Assembly (NCBI RefSeq): GCF_012922555.1
Contig: NZ_WIPK01000016.1
Location: 1-45,830, forward strand
From: Paraclostridium dentum
GTDB taxonomy: Bacteria; Bacillota; Clostridia; Peptostreptococcales; Peptostreptococcaceae
Length of the DNA: 45,830 nt
Reading direction: 5' to 3'
Within the stretch, counting starts at the first letter, position 1, and each line of letters opens with the position of its first letter. A model generated the notes under the pieces. The model searched no databases. It was not told where the DNA came from and saw only the letters and a list, made by a program, of their open reading frames with translations. Both the position numbers and the translations under genes were made by a program. This document shows positions 42,933-45,830 of this stretch, one piece after another.

Positions 42933-43264
42933 TTTTAATTTTTTTAACAACTATATATATATAACTTTTATTTACCCAACCATACAATTATGTTTATAAT
43001 TCTTGAATCAAATCTATTATTAGTTATTGCATATGGACTCAAAAAGTTAATCTCTTTATATCATATCAACAAGTTAGCTAAAGTTCAGTATTTTTACTTT
43101 AGCTAACTTGTTTTTTCAATTATATATTACAATTATTCTAATTTAAATATCTAAAACCACAATTTATTAATCTTAATTAGAAATTCTAATACACTTCTTT
43201 TTTTATTACTTTGACTATATTTTTTATTATTGAAACTAAATAATTAGATTTTTTACAAAAATTT
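42933..43264. other. Gap with a terminator
   Basis: Contains the hairpin at 43068-43117 and otherwise AT-rich DNA with no gene on either strand. Confidence 0.5.
43068..43117 (+). terminator. Terminator downstream of the 49-aa gene
   Basis: AACAAGTTAGCTAAAGT / ACTTTAGCTAACTTGTTTTTT, a 17-bp stem with a T run. Confidence 0.85.
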
Positions 43265-43265
43265 G

Positions 43266-43319
43266 TTGACCTAGTTAAAATTTTAGTATACAATCTTATT
43301 GAAATTAATTATCATTATA
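43266..43319 (+). promoter_or_regulatory. Promoter and Fur-like box of the ferric-reductase gene
   Basis: TTGACC (43266-43271), 17-bp spacer, TACAAT (43289-43294). Then TGAAATTAATTATCATTATA (43300-43319), which matches the 7-1-7 Fur consensus TGATAATNATTATCA with two mismatches. Iron repression would fit the gene's role. Confidence 0.65.
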
Positions 43320-43339
43320 GAATGAAAAGGAGAATCAAA

Positions 43340-44038
43340 ATGCTATTGATTTACTCTCTGATATTTACAATAGTAGTATCATTATTTTGTACGTCTAGTA
43401 TTAAAAAGCATTCAAACTTATACTACATAATTGCTTTAACGATGGCTTTACTAACTAGCTACATAAATCTTTACGGAGAAACATATAATATAGAGCTACA
43501 AGGACTTCTACTAGCATCTTATAAATCATCAATGAAAGGTATTTTATCTGTAGCTTTCTTTATTATCGTAATGTTTACAGGGGCTCTTGATAGAAAGTAT
43601 GTTTTAACTAAAAAACTATTAAGTATAAGAGCTCAATTAGCTATACTAGGATCTATACTTATACTTCCACATGGCTTAATATATACATATTTTATTTTTG
43701 GAGATTTTGTTAAATCACTTACGCTTCCTGGATTATCTATGATTCATCTGACTATAGGTTTAGTTGCATTTTTAGTTATGATTCCATTGTTTATTACTTC
43801 ATTTAAATTTGTTAGAATCAAAATTAAGTATGTTAAATGGAAAAAAATACAAAGATGGTCGTACTTATTTTATGGGTTAACTTATTTACATGTAGCTCTT
43901 ATTCTTTTAAATAAAGATACTGTAGATATATTAAAAATTGTTATTTACTCTACAATTTTTATAGTTTATACAATACTTAGAATCATGAAATGCTTTAATG
44001 AAAAGAAAGTTAAATCAATGAAAGTATCAAGTATTTAG
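43340..44038 (+). CDS. Ferric-reductase-like transmembrane protein
   Basis: 232 aa; the ATG at 43340 is chosen because AAAAGGAG is 7 bases before it. Six or more membrane helices. Likely heme-ligand histidines are in ILPHGLIYTYF, in SMIHLTIG and in LTYLHVALILL, with the MsrQ/YedZ-like stretch KYVKWKKIQRWSYLFYGLTYLH. This is the cytochrome-b part of the ferric-reductase-like family; no flavin domain is attached. The Fur-like box upstream suggests induction in low iron. MsrQ-type partner MsrP is not present here. Confidence 0.8.
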   Translation: MLLIYSLIFTIVVSLFCTSSIKKHSNLYYIIALTMALLTSYINLYGETYNIELQGLLLASYKSSMKGILSVAFFIIVMFTGALDRKYVLTKKLLSIRAQLAILGSILILPHGLIYTYFIFGDFVKSLTLPGLSMIHLTIGLVAFLVMIPLFITSFKFVRIKIKYVKWKKIQRWSYLFYGLTYLHVALILLNKDTVDILKIVIYSTIFIVYTILRIMKCFNEKKVKSMKVSSI

Positions 44039-44065
44039 TTGAAGTTTTTAACCACCTTTGCATAC

Positions 44066-44099
44066 AAAAAAGGATGTCTTTTTTAGATATCCTTTTTTT
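44066..44099 (+). terminator. Terminator of the ferric-reductase gene
   Basis: AAAAAAGGATGTCT / AGATATCCTTTTTT hairpin just past the stop codon. Confidence 0.8.
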
Positions 44100-44153
44100 A
44101 TACTTATTACAGGCAAATTGATAAGATTCTTGCAACCTGTGTAACTTATTTGG

Positions 44154-44177
44154 ATTGGAGGACAAATGTCCTCCAAT
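44154..44177. repeat. GGAGGAC palindrome copy 6
   Basis: ATTGGAGGAC AAAT GTCCTCCAAT. A true terminator already lies 55 bases upstream and no T run follows here, so this copy is unlikely to be only a terminator. Confidence 0.85.
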
Positions 44178-44219
44178 ATTTATCATTCAAATTAAATCTA
44201 TTTTAGATTTTACTATACA

Positions 44220-44259
44220 ATTAAATAATTATTTAATATATATTTAATAATTATTTAAT
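44220..44259. repeat. Overlapping ATTAAAT palindromes
   Basis: ATTAAATAATTATTTAAT (44220-44237) is a perfect 18-bp palindrome, followed by a second related one to 44259. It lies 43 bases from GGAGGAC copy 6. Confidence 0.75.
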
Positions 44260-44316
44260 TTTTTTATGTCTATTGTTTTGTATTTGATTTAAATACTTTC
44301 CAATAGTTTTTACTTT

Positions 44317-44336
44317 GTCGGACAAGTGTCATCCAT
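44317..44336. repeat. Degenerate GGAGGAC palindrome copy 7
   Basis: CGGACAAGTGTCATCC: the inner GGAC-AAGT-GTC is kept, outer bases differ. Placed 140 bases from copy 6. Confidence 0.45.
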
Positions 44337-44387
44337 CGTTAAATGAGTATCAATTCCGATACATTTGTTTCAATCCTGTAACATATA

Positions 44388-44618
44388 TTGATTTTAAAAA
44401 TCAGCGTGCTATACTATAAAAATTAAGAGGGTTAAAAATACAGGTGTTTGTGATATAATCACATTTGATTATTTTTTATGTTATTAAGAATACCTTCATA
44501 GGTAATAGGTTTTTACATATCATTCTTAAAACAGTTAAATAAAATATATATTAATAATATAGAAAATAAGTTTATATGGTATATGTCTTTATATAATTAG
44601 ACTTATACCATTTTTTTT
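44388..44618 (+). ncRNA. Candidate small RNA with strong promoter and terminator
   Basis: Promoter TTGATT (44388-44393), 16-bp spacer, extended -10 TGCTATACT (ends 44415). Terminator ATGGTATATGTCT / AGACTTATACCAT with eight T ends at 44618. No ORF longer than a few codons lies between, though AAGAGGG resembles a ribosome site. The predicted RNA is about 195 nt and contains TGTGAT-ATA-ATCACA. It could be a regulatory RNA or a leader attenuated before the gene at 44772. Confidence 0.5.
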
Positions 44619-44689
44619 ATTAAAATACTTCAAATAGCCTCTAACACCTAGTATATGAATTGACTTATAATATATCTGGGGGGATTCAA

Positions 44690-44722
44690 TTAGATATAAA
44701 CCTCAATAAATATCTAATTGAT
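44690..44722 (+). promoter_or_regulatory. Leader hairpin before the HTH gene
   Basis: TCAATTAGATATA / AATATCTAATTGA inverted repeat, with a TATAAT box at 44667-44672 upstream and GGGGGG next to it. An operator or leader hairpin, 50 bases before the start codon. Confidence 0.45.
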
Positions 44723-44771
44723 TTAAAGTTATACAAATTTTAATACATAGAATAATTTGGAGGAAATTAAA

Positions 44772-45077
44772 ATGGCAAATGGGAGTTTTAAGGGTCTATA
44801 TACGTTTCAACAAGTAGCAGATATTTATGGTTTAGATAATTCAACGTTACGAAAACAAGTATCAAATGGAAAACTAATCGACAATGTTGAGGTGAAAAAA
44901 TTCGGTAAAACTTGGTTAATAACAGAACAATCTATGATAAAACACTTTGGTGTTGATGAATTTAATTTGTATATTGGTAAAATTACTTTGGACGATTTAG
45001 ATGAAGTGAAACATAAAAAAATTAAAAAGAAAATGGATAAAAAGTCTGAGTTAAATGAACTTAAAATAGGTATTTAA
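44772..45077 (+). CDS. Small helix-turn-helix DNA-binding protein
   Basis: 101 aa; the ATG at 44772 follows GGAGGAAAT and is preferred over an in-frame TTG five codons earlier. Residues 6-60 fit an excisionase/HTH_17-like domain: LYTFQQVADIYGLDNSTLRKQVSNGKLI, then KKFGKTWLITEQSMIKHFG. The remainder is lysine-rich. No recombinase is nearby, so it is more likely a plasmid regulator than an excisionase. Strong terminator follows. Confidence 0.72.
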   Translation: MANGSFKGLYTFQQVADIYGLDNSTLRKQVSNGKLIDNVEVKKFGKTWLITEQSMIKHFGVDEFNLYIGKITLDDLDEVKHKKIKKKMDKKSELNELKIGI

Positions 45078-45082
45078 AAAGT

Positions 45083-45146
45083 ATAAATATAATCTTTTTC
45101 ATTATACAATTTTTCCATAATGAAAAAGATTATATTTATTTTTTTA
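45083..45146 (+). terminator. Terminator of the HTH gene
   Basis: ATAAATATAATCTTTTTCAT with TAT, mirrored after an 11-base loop, then eight T: a 23-bp perfect stem. Confidence 0.88.
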
Positions 45147-45613
45147 ACTCATTAAACTTATAGGTATTATAAAAAGAAATAGTTATATTTGAATCGATTT
45201 GAATTATGATTTATCTGAATCTAGATTAATAGATTTGAAATACAATGAATTTGTGTTGGATTTGCATATATAGTCATATAAATTTTTATTAAAAAATCTA
45301 ATTTAAAGTATTAATTTTTCTGTTTACTAGACGTATATCTAATGTACGTAAACAATTATACTTTTATATAATTTAAATAGAATCAATTAAAACCCTATAT
45401 TTTTATTGATTGAGTTATATAAAACCTAATTATGTTTTGTTTTAATTTTTTATACTTAATACAAGTAGAATTATATTTTACCCTCATTGTATTAAATTAT
45501 TAAGATTTGTCCTAATTAGCCTTCTACACACTAACCTATATAAACGGTGGCGTATGAAGGTTAATTTGCTTATATATTATTTTTTAATATTGAATTATAT
45601 ATTAAGACTTGTT
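45147..45613. other. Gap with a structured element downstream of the peptide array
   Basis: No gene. At 45515-45573 TAATTAGCCTTC and GAAGGTTAATT pair across a loop that contains GGTGGCG, unusually GC-rich here. It follows the minus-strand array and may end that transcript or be a small RNA. Confidence 0.45.
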
Positions 45614-45733
45614 CTAGTCAACTTCTCTATAATGAACATCTATTATTTGATCATTTTCTAAAAAAGCATCTTCATTATTCCTTTTGTTTTTAACAATGTA
45701 TATTACAATTCCTATTATTAATAACAATGTCAT
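45614..45733 (-). CDS. 39-aa single-pass membrane protein, last gene of the peptide array
   Basis: Found by eye: ATG behind GGAGGAATT. MTLLLIIGIV, IYIVKNKRNN, EDAFLENDQI, then IDVHYREVD: one helix (2-14), a basic KNKRNN stop-transfer, then an acidic tail. It follows peptide 1 by 44 bases across the circular join, so it is probably cotranscribed with the array. It could be an immunity or anchoring partner (inference). Not related in sequence to the 31-aa peptides. Confidence 0.68.
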   Translation of the reverse strand: MTLLLIIGIVIYIVKNKRNNEDAFLENDQIIDVHYREVD

Positions 45734-45830
45734 GATAATTCCTCCATTTTTATTATGTCTTAAATTTTCAATTTACATTATTGATTTGCTATTTCTAATT
45801 CATTGCTTACTAGCCCTGCTCCTACTGCTA

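Noticed and set aside
44772-45077. Phage excisionase
   Set aside because: No integrase, attachment-site duplication or phage gene is nearby; kept as a general small HTH protein.

Overview
The window is a complete, very AT-rich replicon, most probably a plasmid. Its last 77 bases (45754-45830) are identical to its first 77, as expected of a circular contig of about 45,753 bp with an uncollapsed assembly overlap. It carries an iteron-controlled Rep_3-type initiator and a ParA/ribbon-helix-helix partition pair. It has no rRNA, tRNA, insertion sequence, CRISPR array or conjugation gene that I can see. Base composition, strong AGGAGG ribosome sites, TTG/GTG starts and gene families (AgrC/AgrA, VanY, class B sortase, POT peptide transporter, SpoVT/AbrB) point to a Clostridia host; Peptostreptococcaceae is a plausible guess, not a proof.

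Layout. 45614-45733 and 25-614 (minus strand): a 39-aa membrane protein and four tandem, nearly identical 31-aa hydrophobic peptides. Two of the peptides have promoters with LytTR-like direct repeats spaced 22 bp. 809-4091: an ATP-grasp ligase and an AgrC/AgrA-type two-component pair with no AgrB or AgrD. 4603-7573: a HTH/RHH protein, small membrane proteins, ParA and an RHH partition partner. 7626-12603 (minus): a peptide/bacteriocin cluster made of a 72-aa precursor, ABC ATPase and permease, a PqqD-like/M50 fusion, a small membrane protein, a thioredoxin-like protein and a second HExxH membrane protein. 13214-15515: small genes, iterons and rep.

15824-25471: a Cro-type regulator with a duplicated membrane family, MarR and an amidase, and a vanY-vanR-vanS-like operon. 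25896-37322: housekeeping-like accessory genes. These include a universal stress protein, a POT transporter, an AbrB/SpoVT switch, an orphan histidine kinase, a lipoprotein, a nonsense-interrupted YbjQ-like gene, flavodoxins, an acetyltransferase and a CLC-F fluoride exporter under a fluoride riboswitch. 37632-45077: a leucine-rich-repeat protein, an ECF sigma factor fused to a membrane anchor and ectodomain, a class B sortase, a ferric-reductase-like protein behind a Fur-like box, and a small HTH protein.

Two dispersed palindrome families run through intergenic DNA, GGAGGAC-N4-GTCCTCC (seven sites) and ATTAAAT-N4-ATTTAAT, often side by side. Some form terminator stems, but one sits just in front of a gene. 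The two strongest candidates for undescribed biology are the LytTR-promoter peptide array with the orphan Agr pair, and the radical-SAM-free RRE-peptidase peptide cluster.
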